Positions 1 to 5,422 of a stretch of 5,449 nt of DNA are shown here, piece after piece. The translations under genes and the position numbers were made by a program. The DNA is from Candidatus Tectimicrobiota bacterium (GTDB lineage: Bacteria > UBA8248): contig JACPCT010000076.1 of NCBI GenBank assembly GCA_016184445.1, positions 1 through 5,449 of the forward strand, read 5' to 3'. Under the pieces are notes generated by a model, which did no database searches, was not told the origin of the DNA, and saw only the letters and a list, made by a program, of their open reading frames with translations. How positions within the stretch are numbered: position 1 is the first letter of the stretch; each line of letters begins with the position of its first letter.

Positions 1-1
1 C

Positions 2-565
2 GCCGCGGCCTCGGACGAAGTCCTGGGCGCGGGCGGGGAGCTGGAGGGCGCCTCGCCGCAGCGGACCGCCGGCCGGCGCGCGGCCTACCTCCTCGCCCGG
101 GCCGCCCTCAACCTCATGCGGACGGTGCCCGAGCTGGTGTGGGCCATCGTCTTCGTCTTCGCGGTGGGGCTGGGGCCCTTCGCGGGGGTGCTCGCGCTCG
201 CGGTCCACAACGGAGGGGTGATCGGCAAGCTCTACGCCGAGACGCTGGAGAATGTCCGGCGGGGCCCCGTCGAGGCGCTCCGGGCCGGAGGGGCGAGGCG
301 GGCCTCGGCCTTCCTCTACGGGGCGCTGCCCCAGGCCTGGCCCCAGATCGTCGCCTACACGCTCTACCGCTGGGAGGTGAACATCCGCGCCGCCGCCATC
401 TTGGGCTTCGTCGGGGCGGGCGGGCTCGGCCAGCAGATGCACATCGCCATCTCGCTCTTTTTGGAATCCCGGCTCGCCACCCTCATCGCCGCCGTCTTCC
501 TCCTCGTGAACGCGGTGGACCTGATGAGCGGCCACCTGCGACGGAAATTGGAGGCGGCGTTCTAG
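2..565 (+). CDS. phnE: Phosphonate/phosphite ABC transporter permease (PhnE family), 3' part
   Basis: This is the inner-membrane permease of a PhnCDE-type importer, which moves phosphonate or a related reduced phosphorus compound with an ATPase (PhnC) and a binding protein (PhnD). The reading frame is open from the window edge, so the 5' end and true start lie outside; about 187 codons are visible. The family signature RTVPELVWA followed by GLGPFAGVLALA spans a membrane segment. Next comes the cytoplasmic EAA-type loop that contacts the ATPase (EALRAGGARR, then LPQAWPQI). Two more hydrophobic segments follow, one around ILGFVGAGGLGQQ and one around LATLIAAVFLLVNAVDL. The protein ends in a basic tail (HLRRKLEAAF), normal for the family. 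An ATG at 116 is internal and not the start. Family assignment is firm; the substrate is unknown without the missing partners. The gene runs towards lgt and is convergent with it. Confidence 0.9.
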   Translation, partial: AAASDEVLGAGGELEGASPQRTAGRRAAYLLARAALNLMRTVPELVWAIVFVFAVGLGPFAGVLALAVHNGGVIGKLYAETLENVRRGPVEALRAGGARRASAFLYGALPQAWPQIVAYTLYRWEVNIRAAAILGFVGAGGLGQQMHIAISLFLESRLATLIAAVFLLVNAVDLMSGHLRRKLEAAF

Positions 566-590
566 GACAGTCCCGCTTCCCCGGCAGGGC

Positions 591-687
591 TCCGCCCCCG
601 CCCCTCCCTCCGGAAAGGGGAGGGAAAACCGATCCACGGCATCCACCTCCGCCCCAGCCCTCCCCAGAGAGAAGGGAGAAGAACACC
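591..687. repeat. Two degenerate tandem copies of a GC-rich hairpin repeat
   Basis: Copy 1 (591-630) and copy 2 (646-687) share the plan TCCGCCCC, then a C-rich arm, a purine loop and a GGGAG arm ending in AAAACC or GAACACC. In copy 1 the arms CCCTCCC and GGGAGGG can pair around a short loop. In copy 2 the pairing is weaker (CCCTCC with GGGAG). Such C-arm/G-arm units are common dispersed intergenic repeats in high-GC environmental genomes. That they are dispersed in this genome is inference. They may act as a terminator for phnE, but no T-run follows. Confidence 0.5.
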
Positions 688-752
688 CCGGCCCGGAACC
701 AGCACGAAATTGACGTAAGGGCCTTCCAGCCGCCGGGGGGTATTTTCCCGAC

Positions 753-769
753 CGGGCGCGGTACGCCCG
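753..769. repeat. Short perfect inverted repeat
   Basis: The arms CGGGCG (753-758) and CGCCCG (764-769) pair perfectly around a five-base loop. No T-tract follows on either strand, so terminator activity is uncertain. Directly to the right, 785-806 (GGTTTGAAGCCTGCCCC and following bases) looks like one arm of a dispersed palindromic repeat; that reading is inference from style only. Confidence 0.35.
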
Positions 770-901
770 TTCCTCCGTCGGGGTGGTTTGAAGCCTGCCC
801 CTACAAATGGAGTAGTTAAAGTAATATGAAAAATGCAACTTCCACCCGTTTCCCAGGATTTCCCGCCGAAAAAAATGGCCGTGCCCAGGGTGTCTGGGGT
901 T

Positions 902-953
902 GTCCGGGGTTTTCCGGGACATTCAGGCAGGAAAAAATGACCTGCTGTGCCTG
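902..953. repeat. Two adjacent imperfect hairpins near the convergent gene ends
   Basis: At 902-920, GTCCGG pairs with CCGGGAC with one bulged base, around a T-rich loop. At 924-953, two alternative pairings exist: CAGGCA (924-929) with TGCCTG (948-953), or GCAGG (927-931) with CCTGC (941-945) around an A-rich loop. Either could form in RNA from both strands. No run of T follows, so these are weak bidirectional terminator candidates at best. Confidence 0.3.
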
Positions 954-1013
954 GAGTGGCGGCAGCCAGCGGGGGAAAGTGAAAATTCTACCGCCTTCGA
1001 GGAAATTCCAGCG

Positions 1014-1033
1014 AAAAAATCACCGGCGGGTGA
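1014..1033 (-). terminator. Probable intrinsic terminator overlapping the lgt stop codon
   Basis: Read on the minus strand, TCACC (1033-1029), loop CGCC and GGTGA (1024-1020) form a five-base-pair stem directly followed by six T residues (1019-1014). The lgt TGA stop is the last three bases of the stem. The stem is short, but the T6 tract placed immediately after it in an otherwise GC-rich sequence fits a Rho-independent terminator for the nrfHA-lgt transcript. Confidence 0.45.
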
Positions 1034-1751
1034 CCTTCCCCTCCCCCTCCCAGAGCCGCCAGCGCCAGATGATGAAGCCGAAGAGGGCGACCATCACCGC
1101 GCTCGCCACGTAGGGGGCCCGCACGGGGCCCAGCCAGAGGTCGTCGGCACGCCAGCCGGTCACGGCGGCGCGGCTGAGGGCGTAGAAGACGAAGTAGAGG
1201 CAGAAGATGAAGCCCGGCCGGTGGGGCCGGAGCCTCAGGCGCATCATGACGAGGAAGAAGATGAGGTTCAGGGCGAGCTCGTAGAGCATGACGGGGTGGA
1301 TGGGCTGGCCGGGGAACTGCCGGCCCGCAATGCTCGCGGGGGGGAAGACCACCCCCCAGGGGAGGTTCGTGGGCACCCCGTGGGCGTCCCCGTTCATGAA
1401 GTTCCCGAAGCGGCCGAAGACCTGGCCCAGCATGATGGCGGGGGCGACGGCGTCGGCGAAGGGCCACAAGGGCACCGGATGTTTTCTGAGGTAGAGCCAG
1501 CCGGCCAGCACCCCGGTGACGAGCCCCCCGTGGATGGCGAGCCCGCCGTGCCAGATTTGGAGGATCTCCCCGGGATGCCTCGCGTAGAAGTCCCAGTTGA
1601 AGGCGACGTAGTAGGCTCGCCCCCCCGCGATGCCGGCGAACATCACGAGGATACCGAAGTTCATGATCTCGTCGAAGGTGATAGGGAGGCGGGTGCGCTG
1701 GGCCTCGCGGTTGACGAGCCAGGCGCCCGCCACGACGGCGAGGACGTACAT
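1020..1751 (-). CDS. lgt: Prolipoprotein diacylglyceryl transferase (Lgt), start uncertain
   Basis: Lgt is an inner-membrane enzyme that transfers diacylglyceryl from phosphatidylglycerol to the lipobox Cys of prolipoproteins, the first step of lipoprotein maturation. From the ATG at 1751 the protein has 243 residues and several hydrophobic segments. Conserved motifs are GGLAIHGG (His74, equivalent to the essential His103 of E. coli), GRFGNFMNG (Arg114, Asn117, then Asp122 and Gly125) and HPVMLYE (152-158). The C-terminus is complete. The 1751 ATG forms a TGATG overlap with the nrfA stop, typical of translational coupling. However, the upstream codons in the same frame (1799-1752) encode the conserved PTIFQIGPFALRWYGL segment, including the Tyr equivalent to essential Tyr26, so the working protein probably starts further upstream. 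Last gene of the minus-strand cluster. Identity is firm; the start is not. Confidence 0.9.
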   Translation of the reverse strand: MYVLAVVAGAWLVNREAQRTRLPITFDEIMNFGILVMFAGIAGGRAYYVAFNWDFYARHPGEILQIWHGGLAIHGGLVTGVLAGWLYLRKHPVPLWPFADAVAPAIMLGQVFGRFGNFMNGDAHGVPTNLPWGVVFPPASIAGRQFPGQPIHPVMLYELALNLIFFLVMMRLRLRPHRPGFIFCLYFVFYALSRAAVTGWRADDLWLGPVRAPYVASAVMVALFGFIIWRWRLWEGEGKVTRR

Positions 1752-3184
1752 CAGCCCGTACCAGCGGAGGGCGAAGGGGCCGATCTGGAAGATGGTCGGG
1801 GCCCATGGGCCGAGGCCCCCTGGACCTCCTTCCGCAACGCCAGCTGGCCCTTGCGGGAGAAATCGATGGACTCGCCCAGGATGCGGGCCGCCTCCTGCGG
1901 GGCGTGGAAGCCGGTCGAGTTCTCGGCCTCGACGAAGTCCAGGTAGAACTGCGCCTTGCGCTGGAAGTCCTGGGCCTCGGCCAGGGCGGGGCCCTGGAGG
2001 CCCTTGGCCCGGGCTGCCTTGAGGTCCGCGATGAGGGCCATCAGGGCGTCCATGGCGATGTTGCGGAGCCTATAGGTGCGCTCCTGGATCTGCTCGACCC
2101 GGCTCTTGAGCTCGGTTTCGGACCACTTGTGGCAGGTCTGGCAGGCCCGGTTGATGTTGAGGAGGGGGCTCCTCACGTGGTGGTCGCTGATCTTGAGGGC
2201 GCCCGCGCGCTCGTAGGGCATGTGGCAGTCCGCGCAGGTGACGCCCGAGCGGGCGTGGATGCCCTGGCTCCACATCTCGAACTCGGGATGCTGGGCCTTG
2301 AGGGCGGGGGCGCCGGTGTCGGCGTGGGTCCAGTCCCTGAACCGGACCCTGTCGTAGTAGGCCTGGATGTTCTCGACCTTGAGGCCCTCGGACCAGGGAT
2401 AGACGAGGCGCTTCTCGGGGCCCTTGAAGTAGTACTCGACGTGGCACTGCCCGCAGACGAAGGCGCGCATCTCCTGCCGGGTCGCCATCTTGTTGACGTC
2501 GTAGTTGGGGACCCCCTGGAAGGCCTTCAGGGCGCGGATGCCCTCGATGAAGCCGGGCCGGGTGACGCGGAGCTGCATGGTGGCGGGGGAATGGCAGTCG
2601 ATGCAGGCCACGGGGTGCTTGAGGAGCTTCCTCGCCTCCATGTAGGGCATCTGGTTCATCTTCTCGAAGCCCTTGATCAGGTCCCCGCCTCCGAGCTTCT
2701 GGTAGGGGACGTAGACCGAGGCGTGGCAGTGGGCGCAGGTGCCCGGCTGCTGGGCCACGATCTGGCGCTCGGTGAAGGTCTGGTCCTCGAGCATGTAGGC
2801 GTGGCCCCGCTCCTCGCGGAAGTCCTTCGAGAAGGCGTAGCCGGCCCACATGGTCTTCAGGCGCGGGTCCTCCTCGATCTTGGACTGTGCGACGACCGAG
2901 CGGGGGTCGGCCTTGGTGGGGGTGCGCGGCAGCGCCTCGCTGCCCCCGAAGCGGGTGCGCACCTGGTCCACGGTGCGGCGGTAGCGGTCGTACTGGAGGG
3001 GGAAATTCCTGCCCCAGACGGCCGGATCCTCGATCTCGTCGTTCAGCTCGACCACCCGGTAGAAGGGATTCCTCGCCTCCTGCTTGCGCTCCATGATGTT
3101 GACCAGGAGCGCGAGCCCGCCCACCATCGCCGCGGCCGCGGCCACCACCACCAGGACGACGAGACCCAGCCCCCTGCGCCGCAT
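1751..3184 (-). CDS. nrfA: Ammonia-forming cytochrome c nitrite reductase, pentahaem catalytic subunit (NrfA/c552)
   Basis: NrfA reduces nitrite to ammonium with six electrons on the periplasmic side. The 477-residue product is within family length. Five CxxCH motifs lie at 150-154, 194-198, 244-248, 317-321 and 348-352. Active-site and calcium residues are recognisable by family pattern: Arg140 (TERQ), Glu250-Tyr251 (CHVEYY), and Lys296, Gln298 and His299 (KAQHPE). The late haem-ligand motif GFHAP (His427) is present. The first haem motif, the catalytic one in this family, is CAHCH where most NrfA have CxxCK. Residues 5-30 form a hydrophobic segment with no obvious AxA cleavage site, so the protein may stay membrane-anchored. 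The start has a purine-rich ribosome site (GGGGGAAGG, 3195-3187). The gene follows nrfH by 54 bases. The last roughly 22 residues, Pro/Ser-rich, overlap the lgt N-terminal coding region and look non-conserved. Confidence 0.96.
   Translation of the reverse strand: MRRRGLGLVVLVVVAAAAAMVGGLALLVNIMERKQEARNPFYRVVELNDEIEDPAVWGRNFPLQYDRYRRTVDQVRTRFGGSEALPRTPTKADPRSVVAQSKIEEDPRLKTMWAGYAFSKDFREERGHAYMLEDQTFTERQIVAQQPGTCAHCHASVYVPYQKLGGGDLIKGFEKMNQMPYMEARKLLKHPVACIDCHSPATMQLRVTRPGFIEGIRALKAFQGVPNYDVNKMATRQEMRAFVCGQCHVEYYFKGPEKRLVYPWSEGLKVENIQAYYDRVRFRDWTHADTGAPALKAQHPEFEMWSQGIHARSGVTCADCHMPYERAGALKISDHHVRSPLLNINRACQTCHKWSETELKSRVEQIQERTYRLRNIAMDALMALIADLKAARAKGLQGPALAEAQDFQRKAQFYLDFVEAENSTGFHAPQEAARILGESIDFSRKGQLALRKEVQGASAHGPRPSSRSAPSPSAGTG
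1752..1806 (-). other. Conserved Lgt N-terminus encoded upstream of the in-frame ATG, overlapping nrfA
   Basis: In the lgt frame, 1799-1752 reads PTIFQIGPFALRWYGL, a clear Lgt N-terminus (compare the IGP...WYGLMY pattern of E. coli Lgt). No ATG, GTG, TTG or CTG occurs in this frame back to at least 1900. The only well-placed initiator is the ATG at 1806-1804, which has a GGGGG stretch about nine bases upstream, but it is one base out of frame (ATG GGC CCC GAC, against the needed GCC CCG ACC). A +1 slip of the CCC codon onto CCG would give M-G-P-T-I-F-Q-I. Removing one base as a sequencing error would repair lgt but would deprive nrfA of its stop at 1751. Confidence 0.65.
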
Positions 3185-3186
3185 GA

Positions 3187-3200
3187 CCTTCCCCCTCTCC
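3187..3200 (-). promoter_or_regulatory. Ribosome binding site of nrfA
   Basis: The minus strand reads GGAGAGGGGGAAGG, ending two bases before the nrfA ATG (3184). Several overlapping Shine-Dalgarno-like cores are possible; the GGAG or AGGGGG parts give more usual spacing than the final AAGG. It supports 3184 as the start, which also leaves a complete N-terminal hydrophobic segment. Confidence 0.5.
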
Positions 3201-3238
3201 CGTCTCCGGACGCGCGCCGGCCGCCGCCCCGGCCCGCC

Positions 3239-3697
3239 TCACCGGAGGTGCCCCACCGTGCCGTGGCAGCGGACGCAACCCATCGGCGGCCCCTCCACCT
3301 GCCCGTGGGTGATGGCCTCCACGATCTCCTGATGGCAGTTCCGGCAGGCCTGCTCGGTCACGTCCAGGTTCTTGGCGTTGATCTGGATGGGCTCGTGGAA
3401 CCGGCCGGTGGTGAAGGCGACCGAATGGCTCCACCCGTTCAGCATCTTGGTCTGGTATTTGGCGGCGAGGCCTGGCGGGGTGTGGCAGTCGTTGCACACG
3501 GCGACGGCCCGGTGGCTCGAGGCGAGCCAGCCGGAGTACTGCTCCGACATGATGTGGCAGTTCGCGCAGGCGGCCGGGTCGTTGGTGAGATAGGAGGCGC
3601 CCTTCGCGTACACGAACACATAGGCGCCCGTCCCCACCGTGGCGCCCAGGAGGGCGGCCAGCAAGACAACGGTGAGAAAAACCCAGCGCTGGCCCAT
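3239..3697 (-). CDS. nrfH: Cytochrome c nitrite reductase small subunit, tetrahaem quinol dehydrogenase (NrfH)
   Basis: NrfH is a NapC/NirT-family membrane cytochrome that oxidises menaquinol and feeds electrons to NrfA in a membrane-bound complex. The product has 152 residues, the usual size. One N-terminal membrane anchor covers about residues 6-30. Four CxxCH motifs follow at 44-48, 68-72, 118-122 and 141-145. The first is CANCHIM, matching the CxxCHxM pattern in which Met (here Met50) ligates haem 1 in the Desulfovibrio vulgaris enzyme. The conserved segment after haem 2 (CHTPPGLAAKY) and the GWSHS region are present. The start at 3697 is supported by GAGGGG five bases upstream. It lies directly upstream of nrfA on the same strand, the order seen in NrfHA systems that lack the nrfBCD electron path. 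Confidence 0.96.
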   Translation of the reverse strand: MGQRWVFLTVVLLAALLGATVGTGAYVFVYAKGASYLTNDPAACANCHIMSEQYSGWLASSHRAVAVCNDCHTPPGLAAKYQTKMLNGWSHSVAFTTGRFHEPIQINAKNLDVTEQACRNCHQEIVEAITHGQVEGPPMGCVRCHGTVGHLR

Positions 3698-3702
3698 GAA
3701 AA

Positions 3703-3753
3703 CCCCTCGCGAAAGAAGAACACCACGGGGAGAAAAGCAACTCCCCTTCGCGA
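3703..3753 (-). promoter_or_regulatory. nrfH leader: ribosome binding site next to a nested inverted repeat
   Basis: The nrfH Shine-Dalgarno is GAGGGG (3708-3703), five bases from the ATG. Just upstream, two nested inverted repeats occur: outer arms TCGCGAA (3753-3747) and TTCGCGA (3713-3707), inner arms GGGGAG (3746-3741) and CTCCCC (3732-3727) with a T-rich eight-base loop. The outer right arm overlaps the first two bases of the ribosome site. This could be an RNA fold affecting translation of nrfH, or an operator. No recognisable FNR, NarL or NsrR site is seen. Confidence 0.4.
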
Positions 3754-3783
3754 TTCAAGCACACTGGGCCGATGGCATGAGGC

Positions 3784-3810
3784 GAGGCTTCCCGGTCTTT
3801 TCCGAGCCTC
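3784..3810. repeat. Bulged hairpin between the protease gene and nrfH
   Basis: GAGGCT (3784-3789) pairs with AGCCTC (3805-3810), and CGG (3793-3795) pairs with CCG (3802-3804) around the loop TCTTTT, with a three-base bulge on one side. It lies in the 147-base gap between the protease stop and the nrfH start. No T-run follows on the minus strand, so it may be a Rho-type or processing structure, or have no role. Confidence 0.3.
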
Positions 3811-3828
3811 CGAACCCTGCCGAGCGAA

Positions 3829-3844
3829 GGGGGGGGAAGCCCCC
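3829..3844 (-). terminator. GC-only hairpin directly after the protease stop codon
   Basis: On the minus strand GGGGG (3844-3840), a three-base loop and CCCCC (within 3836-3829) can form a strong hairpin immediately downstream of the TGA stop. There is no U-tract, so this is a weak candidate for an intrinsic terminator. If it stops transcription, nrfH would need its own promoter in the remaining 130 bases. Confidence 0.25.
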
Positions 3845-5272
3845 TCACTTGCCGCGCAGGCTGTGGAGCACCGTGAAGAAGGACCGCTCCCCCTGGTTGG
3901 TGCCGCGCACCAGCCGGGCGATCACGTCGGTCCCGGCGGGGAGTCTTTGAAGGAGCCTTTCCAAATCCTCCAGGCTGCGGATCCCGGTCCGGATGGGCGG
4001 CGCGCCCGCCTGGGCGGAGCGGTAGATCAGCTCGCGGATGACCATCCCGGGGCGGAGGCCGTCGTGGAAAGCCCGGCTCCCGTTCTCCACCTCCCGGATG
4101 AGAATGCCCTCCCGCGACTCCAGCTGGTTCTGCTTCACGAGCTCGGGGGTGAGGTTCTCGAGCTTCATCCCGTAGGCGCCGTTGTCCAGCTTCTTCGGGG
4201 CCGGAGCCACCCCCCTGGGCCGGGCCTCCCCGGGCAGTACCGCGAGGGTGATGTCCAGGTTCCGGCGCTGGCCGTTACGCATGACCTCGACCTTTACGGC
4301 CCTGCCGGGCGGCGTCCAGCCGACGAGCCGCTGGAGGTGGGCGGTGTCGCGGATCTCCTTGCCGTCCAGGCCCACGATGACGTCGCCCACCTCGACCCCG
4401 GCCCGCTTGGCGGGGCCGTCGGGAAGCAGGGAGCCCACGAGGGCGCCCTCGGTGCGCGGAAGGCCCAAGATGTGAACCATGTCGTCGCCCACGGGCTGGA
4501 TCGTCACCCCCAGGTAGCCGCGCAGGAACTGGCCCGAGCTGCGCAGGTGGGTGATCACGTCCTTGGCCATGTTGATCGGGATGGAGAAGCCCAGGCCGCT
4601 GCCCGGGGACGGGATGGCCGTGTTGATGCCGATGACCTCTCCGTCGATGTTGAGGAGCGGTCCCCCGCTGTTCCCCCGGTTGATAGCCGCGTCGGTCTGG
4701 ATGAAATACTCGTAGCGGGCCACGCCCACGCCCGAGCGGCCAATCCCGCTCACCACCCCCACGGTGAAGGTCCGGGTGATGCCGAAGGGATCCCCCACGG
4801 CGATGGACCACTGCCCCACTTTCACCAGGTCGCTGTTGCCCAGCTTGGCCACCGCGAGGGGTCGGCCGGCGTCGATCTTGAGCAGGGCGAGGTCGGTATA
4901 GGGATCGGCCCCGACGACCGTTGCCCGGTGGGGCGAGTTGTCCGAGAGGCGAACGATGAGGGCTTCGGCGTCCGACACGACATGGTTGTTAGTCAGGATG
5001 TAGCCCTGGGGGTCGATGACGACGCCCGAGCCAGTGGCGAAGCGGGGAACCTCGGGGTGGGGAGGGGTCTCCCCCTCGCCTTCGCGCGGGGCCGCCGCGG
5101 CCCTCAGGCGCTCGGCGCGGATGCTCACGACGGCGGGCTTCACCCGCTCCGCCACCGAGGCGAAGACCTCCTCGATGCGGCGAAGCAGGGTGATGTCCGG
5201 CTCAGCGGCGGGAGCCGCCCCCGCCAGGAAAGGGAGAAGCAAGCAAAAGAGCAGGAGCCTTCGGTATGACAT
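3845..5272 (-). CDS. Periplasmic serine endoprotease, DegP/HtrA family (Do-like)
   Basis: This protease degrades or refolds damaged proteins in the periplasm. The 475-residue product starts with a Sec signal peptide (MSYRRLLLFCLLLPFLAG, probable cleavage after AAPAA near residue 23). The trypsin-like domain carries the full catalytic triad: His97 (TNNHVV), Asp127 (YTDLALLKI) and Ser202 (GNSGGPLL). A first PDZ domain spans about 252-345 (RGYLGV, then GPAKRAGVEVGDVIVGLDG). A second, more diverged PDZ spans about 366-458 (DGLRPGMVI). Length and order match two-PDZ DegP/DegQ/MucD proteins. The start at 5272 is chosen over an in-frame ATG at 5326 because GAGAGGG lies four bases upstream and the signal peptide begins there. 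It is upstream of nrfH on the same strand with a 147-base gap, so co-transcription is possible but unproven. The precise paralogue (DegP, DegQ or MucD) cannot be fixed. Confidence 0.95.
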   Translation of the reverse strand: MSYRRLLLFCLLLPFLAGAAPAAEPDITLLRRIEEVFASVAERVKPAVVSIRAERLRAAAAPREGEGETPPHPEVPRFATGSGVVIDPQGYILTNNHVVSDAEALIVRLSDNSPHRATVVGADPYTDLALLKIDAGRPLAVAKLGNSDLVKVGQWSIAVGDPFGITRTFTVGVVSGIGRSGVGVARYEYFIQTDAAINRGNSGGPLLNIDGEVIGINTAIPSPGSGLGFSIPINMAKDVITHLRSSGQFLRGYLGVTIQPVGDDMVHILGLPRTEGALVGSLLPDGPAKRAGVEVGDVIVGLDGKEIRDTAHLQRLVGWTPPGRAVKVEVMRNGQRRNLDITLAVLPGEARPRGVAPAPKKLDNGAYGMKLENLTPELVKQNQLESREGILIREVENGSRAFHDGLRPGMVIRELIYRSAQAGAPPIRTGIRSLEDLERLLQRLPAGTDVIARLVRGTNQGERSFFTVLHSLRGK

Positions 5273-5422
5273 TCGTCCCTCTCGACGGCAGGCGTGCAAC
5301 GGGGGGGGCCAAGCAGCCGCCGCCATGATCCCCTCCCCCGGGGCGGCGGAGAAGCATCGCGTGGCGGGAGGGGAGGACCCGTCTGGGGGGGGAACCCCCG
5401 CGCCGGGCCCGGGGGAGGACGC
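5273..5422 (-). other. Upstream region of the protease gene
   Basis: This GC-rich stretch contains two runs of eight G (5301-5308 and 5385-5392). The second can fold with CCCCC (5395-5399). A ten-base palindrome CCGGGCCCGG lies at 5403-5412. No clear -35/-10 pair, sigma-E-like or heat-shock-type promoter was recognised by eye. A promoter for the minus-strand cluster might lie here or further upstream. Confidence 0.4.
5277..5283 (-). promoter_or_regulatory. Ribosome binding site that decides the protease start
   Basis: GAGAGGG on the minus strand, followed by ACGA and the ATG at 5272, gives a good Shine-Dalgarno with four-base spacing. The alternative ATG at 5326 would add 18 residues (Ala/Pro-rich, then basic) ahead of a standard signal peptide. 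Confidence 0.65.

Larger units (their letters stand above)
566..1019. other. Convergent intergenic region, no convincing gene
   Basis: About 450 bases lie between the phnE stop and the lgt stop. Open frames exist here but are Arg/Pro-rich by-products of GC content. None has a ribosome site with a plausible protein. The left part holds two related hairpin repeats (591-630 and 646-687). The middle has a short perfect inverted repeat (753-769) and a GGTTTGAAGCCTGCCCC-type stretch (785-806). The right part, from about 810 to 1019, is visibly richer in A and T, with hairpins at 902-920 and 924-953. Because both flanking genes point inwards, terminator activity is the most natural role for this region. 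Confidence 0.75.

Noticed and set aside
826..1113. A plus-strand small frame of 95 codons in the convergent intergenic region.
   Set aside because: It runs into the lgt gene in antisense, has a basic low-complexity product, and lacks a ribosome binding site (the bases before its ATG are A/T-rich with no GGAGG-like core).
988..1806. A minus-strand frame of 272 codons starting at the ATG at 1806 and overlapping lgt.
   Set aside because: The product is Arg/Pro/His-rich, with no domain, and shadows the clear Lgt frame. Its ATG is of interest only as a possible lgt initiation site.
900..1946. A plus-strand frame of 348 codons opposite lgt and the nrfA 3' end.
   Set aside because: The Glu/Gly/Pro/His-rich composition comes from the antisense of lgt. 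There is no motif, and the Lgt reading on the other strand is unambiguous.
3740..3758. A possible FNR-type site (TTGAA half) upstream of nrfH.
   Set aside because: Only one half resembles TTGAT-N4-ATCAA. The second half is GAAGG, so the match is no better than chance.
1805..5269. A plus-strand open frame of over 1,150 codons covering nrfA, nrfH and the protease in antisense.
   Set aside because: All three minus-strand genes share the same codon phase, and this frame is exactly codon-aligned opposite them. It stays open only because the sense codons TTA, CTA and TCA are nearly absent in GC-rich genes. It ends at the TCA Ser codon 2 of the protease. The Gly/Leu/His/Ala-rich product has no recognisable domain.
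5273..5326. An N-terminal extension of the protease from the ATG at 5326.
   Set aside because: A standard signal peptide and a well-spaced GAGAGGG support the start at 5272. The extra 18 residues would sit in front of the signal peptide.
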